Source of the DNA: Magicicada septendecula
Taxonomy: Eukaryota > Arthropoda > Insecta > Hemiptera > Cicadidae
Length of the DNA stretch: 64,000 nucleotides
Assembly: GCA_034769895.1 (NCBI GenBank)
Contig: CM068373.1
Coordinates: forward strand, 279,713,158 to 279,777,157
Reading direction: 5' to 3'
In this document: one piece after another, positions 43,476 to 54,815 of the stretch
How the letters are laid out: each line of letters starts with the position of its first letter
How positions within the stretch are numbered: position 1 is the first letter of the stretch
Notes under the pieces: generated by a model
Databases searched by the model: none
Told to the model about the DNA's origin: nothing
What the model saw: only the letters and a program-made list of their open reading frames with translations
Position numbers and translations under genes: made by a program

Positions 43476-46400
43476 GGTATGCGGTAACCCCATCTACATC
43501 AAAACATTTTTAAAGGACGCGAGACAGTTGGCGGGCAAAAACAACGGCGGGTGTCGCCTCAGCTCGAGGGCTATTCTGTCGGGCCCCTTGTCTTGTCTTA
43601 CAGTGTGCGCACTCACATAAACAACGTGTGCCTTTACCACGAAGACAAAACAGTCTGCGGGCAAAACGTTTCCAGTGCACTAAAAACCGTACACGCTCCT
43701 GCCGCGGTGTATGCACCAACTGTGACGCGCTTTGTATAAGGGGGAAATACAATAGAGTAGTGCTCTGGCTAGCTAGACTCAGGTGTTCCTATAACAACGC
43801 TATAGCTCCGCTTGGTGTGATTAGGGACTGCAAACCCCGCTTGTACGCCCCGCCACCAGTCTGTTTGTTGGTTAATAACACGGGGTTCGGCAGGTTGGAA
43901 TTTGTAAGGTTGTGTTGTTACAAATATGTATATGTTAGTTGAGTTAGTTAGTGTCGGTCGAATTTTTGTGTGAAGTTCGTTGTTAGTGTCAGTCCAAATC
44001 ATCGTTAAATGCAGTACTTATTATAGAAGAACAAGTATAGGGTGTTGTAATTGTAAAAGTGTTGTAAACTGTGTCGGGCGTTACCTCCGCGCACTTTTGT
44101 TACTTACTCTGTTGACTGGATCCTCTGCAGTGATGTAGTCCTGTAACACAACTTAAAACTATGCTTTTTGTGGGCGCCACTTGGAAACGTTTGTTCCAAG
44201 AAAAAAAAATTATGTGATTGATAAAAAATTTTTAAATCTACGAAAAAATTTAAACAAGTCAGTTTAGCTTGGAAAAATCAGTTAAGTTTAATAATTCTTT
44301 AAAAACAACAAACAAATCGTCTGAAGGACTAACATTCATAAAAAGAAAAAATTATAAAATTGCAGAGAAAAAATTTTACAAGTTATTATTATTGACAATT
44401 TTTTTTTATATGTCCAATCAAGTATCGGCTAGTATTTCAGATTCTGACTCAGTTGAAAAGCATGAGTTTAATATGTGAAATATCTTTACTCTCAGGACGT
44501 GACTCCTTTGAACTACCAAGACATATCAATTAGATGCCTTACAAGAAAAAACTAAGTGATTTGAAGGTGTATGTGTGGCGTGTAAAGTACAACTGTGTGA
44601 TAAATGTAACCAGGTAACAAATGACTTCAATTTTGGTAACTCACGTTCCAATGGTCGTTTATTCTCTCACTGGACACTTCTTTCGGGTAGTTTCTCAATC
44701 TCGCCTCTTCGGGTGTACACTGAATCTATTTAAAGTCAAATTTTGCGATCATTACTTTTTCCGCACTTTTTGTCAAAACGTTTGGCAGTAAAATCTCGTT
44801 CAAACGCCGCCACTACGAATCATCTGTTTAGCGTTGATTCAGAAATCTGCCACCGCAGCGCTGATTCCCATGCAGTGTTGAGGAAGGCTTAGTTGTATTG
44901 TTTGTTTACGTTCGGGGGAATTATTTGTCACGTTAGTCAGTTAATGCGAACACAGCAGAATTCGTTCTCTATTTAAATGTTTGGCCCCTCCTGGGCCGTC
45001 GACGTTCTGGCTGCGTGATTTCTATTAAAATTTGCCGTATCGCTGCTCTATTTCAGCGATACTTTTTGGCGTAGACTCTCGTTGAGGTTAAGTCAGTCGG
45101 TTATGTCTATGTACGGGAAAAGCCTTCCTGCCGTGTCTTGTCGATTTTTCGCCTCGTTGGTTTCGCCTTAGCTGCGTTGATCAGTGTTGTGTGAGATGCA
45201 TCAGTTCTGGAGTTCAATCTTCAAGTGTTTTTGGGTCGAATTTGGTCTCGCTTTTATACTAAATCGGGATGACTGTTTTCGTCGACTTCCGGTATATTTG
45301 TGTAAAAATTCTTTCTAGATTGTTCGAGAATAAACGAAATGGAATGTCATAGAACAATTTTCACTTCCGTAGAAGCTTTTAGAACGAATTTCTTATTCTT
45401 CATACAATGGATATTTCAAAATTTACACTGGTATTTATCAAACAGTTTCACATTAGTACTTACAATTTGTATGCCATTAATGTATTTAGATTCCTTGTTT
45501 TTAACTGAATCTAGCGATACTAAATATGATTGGTATCTAATTAACTTAAGTCTAATAAACATTACAATATACAACCCTCACCTTGAGTTGTTGTCATTGA
45601 AAACTCAATTTTTATAACAAAAATTGTTGTGGAGTTACAAAGTTCCTTCCACAAGCTGGATATCTACTATTACTACTTTCCTACAACAAAATAAACAAAT
45701 TTTAACATCAATAAAACACAAATAAATACAATTTTATATGGCCTCTGCTCATGGCCTAGATTCTTGTCAGTTTTCTAATACAATGATTAGTCTTTTTCTT
45801 TAATATATGTATTATTTCACCACTATACACACAGAGTTTATTATTTTGTCTATCTTTTGTGATACCTGGTTACTTTGTACATATATTATATTTATCACAA
45901 GATGACATAGCATCATTGATTGGTCTTGAGATGTCATTTTTTATGGTGTGACAAATCTCACTCTAATTAGTTAAATTCTTTTAGAATTGACCTTACTTTC
46001 AACTGAGTTTGTTTCTTATTAAGGTATTCTGATGTATTGTACCTTTCTATCTTATTTTTGTTAGTATTATGTAAGTATTTAGCCAGATATGATTATTTTT
46101 GTACTGGATAATTGGCTTCAGCCATACATGGTATAAGTAAATATTTTGCTGACTTGACTATTACAATGTTAAAGTTGGTCAGGTATATTAGCATAGTTGC
46201 TTTATATCATATTACAGCTTTCTAATACAGTTTGGTTGCATTTTGGCAACATTAAATTCATAAATTATACAATATTAGATGCCTATTACATGTTTTTAGT
46301 TAACACTGTTTTTGGCTATTTTGGCTGCTTTTTATTCATTTGACAGCTTCCTTTATTTAAGATAAATTGTTCACTATTGTCTGCTTGACAATTACATATA

Positions 46401-47029
46401 GTTTTTATTTAAATCTGATAATAATTAATTTTTTCATGAAATCTTGGTGTATGGTCTCAAATCCAACACATTAATATTTTTTTGTCATTGCAAATATCCA
46501 ATTTTTATTTTAACTTAAACTCTTTCTAATAATGTATTTAAATCATTTAATACATCTATTTTATTTACATCACATAATATAATAATGGATCATGTCCATT
46601 TATTCACAAAAAATAGTTTTTAATACTATATTCATAGTTATAAAACTTAATAATTATTGACTTTATTGTGGTGGATTCTGACATTATTTCTCTCTCTTAT
46701 AGTGTCTTATGGTTTTTTCACTCTTATTCACTTTAATAATATATATGGGGTTTTGTCTTAGTCATAGTTTGGTCGTTTTTTCAAGTTGATAGAAATAATT
46801 ATTATAATTTTTTGGGACTACTTGGGTTCGATACTGTTCACTTCACTTTCCTCCTATGCTAACTTACTATATAAATGATTTCCTTTTATGGAACGTTCTG
46901 TGACGTTACATTATAAATGATAAAGGTGTCATAGTGTAAGATATTTATTATATGTAACTGGTAGGACGCAATGACTTCTGTCGTAAACTTAACGGAAACG
47001 CTGTTCGGATTACGTCCTACTGAGGAAAA
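43476..47029. other. Interior of the hAT element: mostly AT-rich, no gene
   Basis: 43476-43740 is GC-rich and repeats GCGGGCAAAAC-type motifs (near 43530 and 43657), perhaps more Harbinger debris. GTGGGCGCCACTTGG near 44170 looks like an LTR primer-binding region but has no LTR. 45300-46990 is strongly T-rich and non-coding. Confidence 0.4.
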
Positions 47030-47235
47030 AAATTGAAATTAAGAGAATAGGTAGGCCTACACCCAGACCTATCAAAATTTAATAAAAGTGTAAAATCAGG
47101 TAACAGAATATTTAATCGTAATTTTAAAAAAGATTTATACCATAAATATTCGTGGTTATGTGCGTGTGATACTAAAATTTGCTTTTCTTGTGTATATTGT
47201 TTGGAGGGGAGGAGACTTGGACATGTTCTATTCAG
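47030..47235 (+). pseudogene. TTF-type zinc-finger remnant of a hAT transposase
   Basis: Read across small slips, the plus strand gives GRPTPDLSKFNKSVKSGNRI, FNRNFKKDLYHKYSWLCACD and TKICFSCVYCLEGRR. This is the pattern R.F...W....WL.C......FC..CL at the N-terminus of TTF/ZMYM-type hAT transposases. Nothing homologous follows before the right end at 47304, so the rest of the gene has been deleted. It confirms the hAT assignment independently of the TSD. Confidence 0.65.
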
Positions 47236-47312
47236 AGAATAAAACAATTTATACCATCCAAACCAACTGCAACCCCCAAATTTTTTAACCGCCAGCCACC
47301 ACTGGTGCGAAT

Positions 47313-47800
47313 AGCCCTGAACTGATTCCTGAACTAAAGAAACAGAAGAAGAAAACTAACAACAGTGTGTATATTTATACCACACGTGTGTTCTAAGATT
47401 TCGAATATCGGCTAAAACCGTTTCACATGAATTCTTTTTTGCATACAACAGCGTTCCATTCTGCTACTTTCACACATAAAGACGAAAACGGTATTCGTGG
47501 AACGTGATATTTTTGTCCGTGTCACAACACGACGACGCGATCACAATGGCGGTAACATATTCAGCTTTCTACTTATCGTACGTAAGCCGGAGTCTCGCAA
47601 ATGAATCTGGGCCTTGTCGGAATGGTTTAATTCGTCGGGCCACATTCCTAACGTTTTCCCAGCACAAGTAGCATCGGTGTATCGCCATTCTGCATGCGAG
47701 TTTAGGCTGATGCGCTTCCTCTCCAGTAGAACTCCCTAACTTTACTATTGCGTGACAATATGCAAAAACCAATCTTCACTAGGGAAAAGAATACTGTACA
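47313..47800. other. No supported gene
   Basis: No motif recognised. Confidence 0.4.
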
Positions 47801-47897
47801 CAGTGGCGAAACTACGGGGGAGATGAGGGGGGGATGACCTCTCCCTCACCAGAGCTATAAAAAATTTTAGTGAAATCCCAAAACAATTTAACGTAGC
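47801..47897 (+). mobile_element. hAT left-end fragment
   Basis: CAGTGGCGAAACTACGGGGG at 47801 is a typical left end of the small hAT families seen here. The matching right end and TSD were not found. The MITE at 47898 begins 97 bp inside it. Confidence 0.45.
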
Positions 47898-48579
47898 CAG
47901 GGGCGTATTTACGGAAGACGACGAACGAAACCGACCCCCCCCCCAGAGGGTAGAAAAAGTAGACAATTTTTGTTAATCTCTTAATTTTAGGCTGTTTTAT
48001 TATATTTTCAGCGCTGTACGCTAATATAGTATATTGTTATATTGGAGTGTTAGTGGTCTCAAATATTTCTACTAGTAATTTTATACAAACCACTGTGTTA
48101 TCTTTGGTATTGACGAGCGCTTTCGGCAGTCAAGCCATCTTCAGGTCATTTACCAACCTCGCTTCAGGTCATTCGCTTAACTCGCGTTGGTAATGATTGC
48201 TTGACTGCCGAAAGCACTCGTCAGTACCAAAGATAACATAGTGGATTGTATAAAATTACTAGTAGAACTAATATAGCAGTAACAATTTTTTTAAATATAC
48301 AAACAGGTTTGTTAAACAGAATCAGGGTATACGTTTGAAATATGAAATATAGGAAAATGAGTTCAGTCAATAAGTATCTTCTAACGATGCTTTAGTAACA
48401 CATATTTTTATTGTGTTATTACCGTTTACTTTAAATGGACTGATTTCAAGATGCTATCACGCTTTTTTCAGCCACTTTAAAGATAGTACCTAATGTTGAT
48501 TAGTCTTAACCTGTTTTTTATTTGGTATGAAGCCGGCCCGACCCCAGACCCCCAAAGCCAAATCTTAGATACGCCACTG
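47898..48579 (+). mobile_element. Non-autonomous hAT element (682 bp)
   Basis: Terminal repeats CAGGGGCGTATTTACGG and (inverted) CAGTGGCGTATCTAAGA. The flanks AACGTAGC (47890-47897) and AACGTAGG (48580-48587) form an 8-bp TSD with one mismatch. Its sequence is related to 27331-27696. It contains the fold-back 48069-48265, which may be a later insertion. Confidence 0.8.
48069..48265. repeat. Fold-back with 67-bp arms
   Basis: Arm 48069-48135 (CTACTAGTAATTTTATACAA..) pairs with 48199-48265 with only a few mismatches around a 63-nt loop. Each arm carries GACTGCCGAAAGC, part of the Penelope-tail motif; the left arm with adjacent loop forms CTGAAGA-TGGC..GCC-GAAAGC on the minus strand (48119-48143). 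It looks like a head-to-head pair of tail ends. Confidence 0.85.
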
Positions 48580-48800
48580 AACGTAGGTATGTTTCTAAAC
48601 CACTCGCGTGTGATAAAAAGAAGGCTTAGAAATAAAAGCAATTACAATATTTGTAAATGAATAAAATAAAGTACATTTTTATTAATAATGACAGTCACTC
48701 AATATCCGGTAAGTAACGTCAGCATTAAGGAAACGAAAACAGAGCCTGTTAATCTACCTTTATCTTTTTTCGCCTATATCTTATTCACTTCGCCTTAAAG

Positions 48801-48924
48801 GGTTGTCTATGCAATATGCAAAGGTACTCTGGTACCGTACTGAGCCTTTGCCACAGTACTGCGGTTGTCTATGCAATATGCAAAGGTACTCTGGTACCGT
48901 ACTGAGCCTTTGCCACAGTACTGC
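48801..48924. repeat. Perfect 62-bp tandem duplication
   Basis: 48801-48862 is repeated identically at 48863-48924. Each copy holds a near-palindrome, GCAAAGGTACTCTGGTACC.. to ..GGCTCAGTACGG. The perfect identity implies a recent event. Confidence 0.9.
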
Positions 48925-48970
48925 GGTTGACTGACGTACGTTTTATCAACTTTTTTTTAAAGACTTTTCA

Positions 48971-49002
48971 CTGAAGGTGGCCTCCAGTGGTGAGGCCGAA
49001 AC
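48971..49002 (+). ncRNA. Hammerhead-like motif, variant core
   Basis: Reads CTGAAGG-T, the stem GGCC..GGCC, then GAAACGTCTG, followed by ACCACACCTTACAGCCCGGA near 49052. The G in place of the last core A differs from a hammerhead core. The same bipartite signature as the other Penelope-like tails. Confidence 0.35.
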
Positions 49003-49075
49003 GTCTGATCACGGTAATAAACGTCAATCGGCATGAAGATTTCGGAAGACCACACCTTACAGCCCGGATAATAAT

Positions 49076-49713
49076 TTAAATAATTATGACGCCGACCATG
49101 AAAGCCTAAGAAACAGACTGGTAATACGAGTATGTGTTCCTTATTTGTTAACTTATCATAGATATTAAACGTTTGTTTAACTTAATATTTCACGGTATTT
49201 TTGTTCATAAATAACAAAAAATAACATAGTGATAACAATATAATGTGGCAGTACCATCAAACATTCCGTTAGAACAAACAAATAAATTACGTTGCGTCAT
49301 ACGCGAGGAGTGGTATCGTTTGGGAAGAACATAGCGTTCTCAGAGTTACTGTTTACGCTAAATGCCAGGTCACGCGCGCGCGCCATCCGCGTCGCCACTT
49401 CGCGCTAATTGTTTTTTGTCCGTTTTTTTTTCTTCTTCTCACAATCGTCATTTGGACAAAATTATCCAAGAGGCGACGAACATCTGTGTTATGCTGTACA
49501 GCTCGGCAGGTAACGTCATCCTTGGCATAATGAAAAGGTTAACTGCGAGAGATGCAGTGGAAAGTGATCGTGACCCGCTCAGCCTTGTCTGCCCTGCCTA
49601 TGGGTCCGTTTCAGTTCTCACCACACAATATTAACCTGTACGTTTCTCCAGAGGTTGGGCGGCGTAAGCCCAGGGGTCCGCTGAAGTTTGCTAAGTAGTC
49701 ACACAGACAAATA
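49076..49713. other. No supported gene
   Basis: GC-rich patch at 49360-49700. The 90-aa frame there has no recognised domain. Confidence 0.4.
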
Positions 49714-50322
49714 CAGTAAAGCATCGATTATCCGAACCTCTCGGGACGAGGGCTCGTTCGGATAATCGATATTTCGGTTAATAGATCGTAAATTAAAAAC
49801 ATTATTTCTCTTTACAAAAACAAACGTTTTTATTACAAAATCACTTATAACATACTGTTTCCTGTAATAATTACAGCAACTATTGTATGTACTGTAATGT
49901 ATTACTACGGCTAAAAATCATTTAATTAAAACTGAGTGTAATTAATAAAATTAGAGTGTAATGACAAACACTGTACTATAAAATTAGTTAAAACACAGAC
50001 ATACGGTGACAAAGACTTCCGTTGACACAATTTGTTTGTCAACTGTAAATGTGTTTATCGTCGTAAGTCTCTTTGTTGGTGTAAGTGTGTTTATCGATTC
50101 TTTGTTTATCGACTGTAAGGCCGTATAGCTACAGCGTCTATTTATTACTGTACAGTACTGTAATAATTTATAGTATACAAGTTTTTATGTTTAATAAATA
50201 TTCAGTACACCTACACGTGTCCAATACATTACTGTACAGTACAGTACATAATTGTACTTTTTATTGAGCTCGGATAATAGATCGTTCGGTTAATGGATGT
50301 TCGGATAATCGATGCTCTACTG
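49714..50322. mobile_element. pogo/Tigger-like MITE (609 bp)
   Basis: Terminal inverted repeats CAGTAAAGCATCGATTATCC and (inverted) CAGTAGAGCATCGATTATCC, TA on both sides (49712-49713, 50323-50324), and subterminal GTTCGGATAATCGAT repeats near each end. The TIR sequence is typical of pogo-like elements. The AT-rich interior encodes no transposase. Confidence 0.9.
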
Positions 50323-50399
50323 TATCGAAAACCAGATCAGTGGCGGCTGCGGGTTGCAAGTTTTCATGAACGCAGGATAATTACTGTTACTTTATATAT

Positions 50400-51230
50400 T
50401 CCTCATTACGCACCGCAGAAACGTACACTATTAATTACAATGTCTTCGCCTTCTCTCTTCAGGGATTAGGTTATATAAACCTGTTCCAGCACCCATCTCA
50501 TCCTCGGACGACCCACTTCTCTTCTACCAATGGCTTTATAGTTCCGTGGCGCTTTCGGCAATCGATCCTCTGTCATCCTTTGCAGATGATCCCTCCATTG
50601 TCTTCTGTAATTTGAAATAATTTTACTTATTTCCTTTACTTCGAGTTCTGCTCTAATATCCTCATTCCTTATTCTGCATTGCAATGTATAATTTAAAGTG
50701 CTTCGAAAGAAACTGCATTTCAGCACTCTGAATCTTGCCGCATTCCTTTTTTATCGTGACCCACGCCTCACTCGCATATGTGAATGTGGATATTGCAATT
50801 GTCTTATAAAATTTAATCCGTGTGCTGTGTCTTGTTTTATTTCTATGATTTCTATGAATCGTACCACAAATATTCCTAAATTTATTTATTTTCTCTTTTA
50901 TATCATATTCAGATTCATAGCTTACTGCACAGCCGAAATACTTAAAACGGCTCACTTGTTCTAAAGTGCTGTTGTTTATAACTATCTTAGTCCTCACTGG
51001 ATACTTACCTTTAAAGGCCATAGTTTTAGTATTTCTTACAGAAATTGTCAGTGAGTACTCTCTTGCTACTTCTTTTAATTGAAACGTAGCTCTTTGTAAA
51101 TCATCCTCAGTTTCTTGAATAAGAACTGTGTCATCCGCATATAATAGAGAACCTATACAAATTGATTTGTTAAGCTGTATTCCCGATGTCAATCTGGATT
51201 GGCATGCTCTCAACATGTCGTCAATGTATA
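50400..51230 (-). pseudogene. LINE reverse transcriptase fragment with catalytic box
   Basis: Starts in a QSRLTSGIQLNKSICIGSLL segment, then YADDTVLIQETEDDLQRATF (catalytic YADD near 51135), LTISVRNTKTMAFKG, TLEQVSRFKYFGCAVSYESE, INKFRNICGTIHRNHRNKTR and IKFYKTIAISTFTYASEAWV. A slip near 50700 moves to QCRIRNEDIRAELEVKEISK, QWRDHLQRMTEDRLPKAPRN and GRREVGRPRMRWVLEQVYIT, with a stop near 50466. It thus covers RT motif C to the C-terminus, 5' truncated. One slip only, so it is younger than most LINE scraps here; related to 36690-37345. Confidence 0.88.
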
Positions 51231-52472
51231 TTTAATTATAATGTTTAAAATATAAATACCTATTCTGTAATACTCGATTGAAAAACACTGCAATAAACAG
51301 TTATTATGTGAAATTCTTTCGCACGCGCAGAACTGCACATAAATCACACCCGCCAGTCTCTGTGGACAGTTGTCACAATTCAATGATCGTTTTGTCAGTT
51401 GATTAATTTGTTCGTGTTGTATCATACACGCGTGTGTTACTCTTTCTGCTTCGCTTAACCGAAGCGATTCGCTGAATTCGTTCGGTTTCTAAAGGCTCTC
51501 CCAGCCCAGGCAAAGGACCCACGGGAGGGGGTCCGCCCAAATGGACATTTCAAACGACATTTTTTTTGTCGTTTTGTGATTGTAGAACGGTTTTGCCAGT
51601 GTGAATATGATACAAAACTCATATATTCATATCACGGTATGTAGGTTTATGGTTTTACCCTAAAAACACTTTAAATTGTAACTGTACCTTACCAACATGT
51701 TAATTTTTGTTTGACACAGGTAAATAACATAAATACGATTTTACAACTTATACGTTAATAAATGTATTATGTTGATAATAACACACTGTCAGAGGTCCCC
51801 ATCCCCCCAGAGGCCACGGTGCAATTCTCCCCAAGTATTCCGAAATTCTCCCAAATTTGATTTCGTGTGTAAGACGGGATCACAATACGGGTGTATGGAA
51901 TAACCCCCGGTTAACGGTGGATCTTGAGACTTTGTCCAAAAAATTTTGTTAAACTGTACACATTTAAGCAATGTGTCCAGACGTTTAAGACACAGAGACA
52001 TGTCAGCAATTATTGTAATTAAAAAACTAATGTTATTCTTTTTATCAATACCAAAAGGTTTTCTGGTATGCCCAATGCCCAATCAATAGCTAAATTATGA
52101 GAAATGTAACAGCCTGGTGAAACCTGACATAACATAATTAGTAGTACATTAGGCCGGAACCTAACTTGATTTTGTAATTGCATTCTTTTTTCGCTAATTT
52201 GTTTATTTATGACACTTGTAAGGGGGTAATTGAGCCTCTGGTTACGCAACTAGCTTAAATTCAAGTAACTTCTATTTCCAACAAGGGATTATGAAAGGAA
52301 AAAGACGATTATTAACGGCAGGTGAGGTTTAGTAATAAAATATAAAATCTACAACTACTTGAAAAATCCCCCCCCCTCAATTCCAGTGGTGCGACTTGCA
52401 ACATTGCACCGAGCTGCGGGCATTCCTATGTATTTCTATCTTTACTTGTTCATACCAACTATACTTTAGATC
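51231..52472. other. No supported gene
   Basis: AT-rich with poly-C runs near 52370. CAGTGGTGCGACTTGC at 52387 and CAGTGGCGGCTGCGGG at 50339 look like hAT ends, but neither has a partner. Confidence 0.35.
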
Positions 52473-52840
52473 AGTGGTTCCCAAACTTTTCAGTCCGTGG
52501 ACCCCCCCCCAAATGATTTAAAAATTCACGGACCCCGTCTGAGTTCTGAAATAAAACAAACAGTAAGTATGATAGAAACTCTTATATTTTAATTAAAATC
52601 AAAATTCTCTTAGCTTGCAAAATTATAATATTGTTACATCACAGAACAATCTACGTCTTTGTCGAATGTGCCAGAAGAATCTCGATGTAACGCGTGTGGC
52701 GTACGTGCTTGTCCACGCATTTTCGAGAGGTTTCTCGAAGGCGCCAGCCGCGCGGACTGTCAAGGCCGCAGTTATTACGAAGTTCACACGAGCGCTAAGA
52801 CCCAACTAGTAACTTTCTGGTCTGTGAGCGCAGGTAGGCC

Positions 52841-52848
52841 TATAAATA
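52841..52848 (+). promoter_or_regulatory. LTR TATA box
   Basis: TATAAATA lies 33 bp before the A of the TCAGT initiator-like site in the uninterrupted LTR. The same layout is seen in copy B (42140). The LINE now separates the TATA box from the initiator. Confidence 0.6.
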
Positions 52849-53213
52849 CGTAGCGGCAGCGGCCTTAAGTTTCAGGAGTCTACCTAGAGCTGTTGCCAGA
52901 GTAGGCTGCGTTACTTTGTGTGGCATTTTTGCCTTGTGATTTAACCGCTATTTGTCTAGTTTTCAAAGTGATTTCTTCACCACATGAAGAAATCGAGTGT
53001 AGTTTGTTCTACAACTGTTTATTTGAGTGCAGTCTTATTTAATTTGTGTGCTACAAGTATTCGTTAGTGCAGTGTAGTGCGCGGCCGTTTTTGTGTTCGT
53101 GTGCTGTGCGGCTTCTGGTGAGTACGTGTGTCAGTGCCTGTCAGTTAGAATAGTCAGTGCTGGTGAGTTCACTCTCCTTTAAACACCTTTGACGTCCATT
53201 TCGGGCTTCCGAA

Positions 53214-54815
53214 ATGGCGTCAAATAACTCCGACATACCTTTGCCGCAACCGTTAAGCTCTCTCTTGGGAGCTTGCGGTTCCGCTCCTCTTTCTACACCT
53301 CTCCCCCGTGATAATTGTGATAGTGGCAGTGACAGTGATATTTCCGATGTGCATATGGGGAGTGCTGGGTCGGGAGATAAAGAGTTTTCGGTTGTGAATG
53401 GCAAACGCGCCAAACGCAAGCGAAAGCTGGCCGCCCCCAGTCAGTCTCCCACCTCACCAAACCAGGTCGCTGATTCAGGTAACAGCGGCAGGCAGTCTGT
53501 TAATCTTGCTTTTTCTTCCACTAAGCCTGACTCACCTACCCTTAAGTTTCCGCCTATTATCATCCCCGATAATAGGAATTACACCCAGCTTCTTGCTAAC
53601 CTCCGTTCTGCCCTTCCTTCGGCGTCCGTGGAAGCGAAATGCTCCGGCAAATCGCTGAAGCTGGGCGTCAAAACCATTGTTGACTTCCGCGCTGTTCAGC
53701 ACTTTCTGTCAGCGCGGAACATTTCCTTCCATACCTTCGCTCTCCCTGAAGCGCGTGAGGTAAAAATTGTCATTCAGGGCATTCCCTACCATACCTCCTC
53801 CGATGCTATCGTGCAGGAATTGACGACTCTTGGCTATTCGCCAACAGCTGTGTCGGTTTTGCACGCTGGCAAAGGGGACAACAAGCATCCCGTCAATACT
53901 TTCCTAGTTAAATTGCTAAAAACTGGAAATTTTGAGGAGGTCTATGGCCTTCAAACACTCCTTCACCTGCGGGTGACAGTTAGATCATTTGACCCGCGCC
54001 CAGGCTCTGCTCAGTGTTTCAACTGTCAGGGCTTCGGGCACTCCTCCCTATTCTGTCATGCGCCCCCACGTTGCGTGCGGTGCGGCGACCCTCACCGTGG
54101 CTGTGATAAGCCTCGTGTGCCGGGTTTTGTCCCGTATTGCTGCAACTGCAAGGGCGCCCATCCGGCTAGTTACCGGGGTTGTATTAAATATATCGAAGCT
54201 GAAAGACAACAGCGATCTGCGCGCCCTGGCGCGCAGCGTCGTGTAGCTGGCCCTGCCCCTAATCGGCGAGAGGCCTTCCCCCCTCTCTCCGGTTCATCTG
54301 TCAAAGCCCCGGCAGCAACTCCTGTCGCTCCCGCGGTCTCAGTCCCGCCTGCAGGCGTCGCTCCGGCGGCGCCTGTAACGGCTCCACTACCGGCGCCTGC
54401 CCGAGCGCCTGGCCCTTCCTATGCATCTGTTGCTGCGAAGACATCATCGTCAACCACTTCCGCCCACAAGGGTACCAAAAAGCGCTCGCGTCGCCGGACT
54501 CCCGGCCGACGACATCAGCAGGCTCGACCTGCCCAAACTCAGCGGGACTCTCCCGCCCCTGTCATCACCCAACCTCCGCGTGAGCAGACCATAGTTCCGT
54601 CCGCTAACCCAGCGCAATCTGTAGTCCTGGCCGAAGTTCCTCAGGAACGTCGGCGCGGGTCCCGGGAACTTTCTCGGGCTCCAGCGGACCCCCTGACGGC
54701 TTGGGCCACCCAACTTGTAGAAAGCATCAGGTCTGCTCCTGACACCTCGACTGTACTGATGTTAGTTTTCCAATCCCTCTCTGCTCTCTTCCCTCTCCTC
54801 CCCCTCAATGGCTAG
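53214..54815 (+). CDS. LINE ORF1, Gag-like nucleic-acid-binding protein
   Basis: 533 residues, intact. Residues 1-110 are Ser/Pro-rich with a basic KRAKRKRK patch (about 64-71). Residues ~120-260 (FPPIIIPDNRNYTQLLANL.. then KIVIQGIPYHTSSDAIVQEL) match the PRE_C2HC-type domain that precedes zinc knuckles in Jockey-clade Gag proteins. Three knuckles follow: CFNCQGFGHSSLFC from residue 268, CVRCGDPHRGC, and CNCKGAHPASYRGC. The C-terminus is Ala/Pro/Arg-rich, likely disordered and RNA-binding. Such proteins package the element RNA. The stop TAG overlaps the ORF2 start in ATGGCTAG, suggesting coupled re-initiation. The ATG is in good context (AAATGGCG). Confidence 0.95.
   Translation: MASNNSDIPLPQPLSSLLGACGSAPLSTPLPRDNCDSGSDSDISDVHMGSAGSGDKEFSVVNGKRAKRKRKLAAPSQSPTSPNQVADSGNSGRQSVNLAFSSTKPDSPTLKFPPIIIPDNRNYTQLLANLRSALPSASVEAKCSGKSLKLGVKTIVDFRAVQHFLSARNISFHTFALPEAREVKIVIQGIPYHTSSDAIVQELTTLGYSPTAVSVLHAGKGDNKHPVNTFLVKLLKTGNFEEVYGLQTLLHLRVTVRSFDPRPGSAQCFNCQGFGHSSLFCHAPPRCVRCGDPHRGCDKPRVPGFVPYCCNCKGAHPASYRGCIKYIEAERQQRSARPGAQRRVAGPAPNRREAFPPLSGSSVKAPAATPVAPAVSVPPAGVAPAAPVTAPLPAPARAPGPSYASVAAKTSSSTTSAHKGTKKRSRRRTPGRRHQQARPAQTQRDSPAPVITQPPREQTIVPSANPAQSVVLAEVPQERRRGSRELSRAPADPLTAWATQLVESIRSAPDTSTVLMLVFQSLSALFPLLPLNG

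Larger units (their letters stand above)
42675..47304 (+). mobile_element. hAT element, 4,630 bp, internally rearranged
   Basis: Imperfect terminal repeats CAGTGGCGGCCCGTGC and (inverted) CAGTGGTGGCTGGCGG, with an exact 8-bp TSD GTGCGAAT at 42667-42674 and 47305-47312. The only hAT coding trace is a TTF-like zinc-finger remnant near the right end (47030-47235). Most of the interior is AT-rich or foreign, including Harbinger pieces at 42857-43475. Confidence 0.9.

Noticed and set aside
44269-44478. Lys-rich 69-aa frame followed by Cys pairs near 44570-44610, perhaps a piggyBac C-terminus
   Set aside because: The Cys pattern is too short and not preceded by any piggyBac core.
52387-52420. hAT-like end CAGTGGTGCGACTTGC, and a similar one at 50339
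   Set aside because: Both read as left ends; no right end or 8-bp TSD could be paired.
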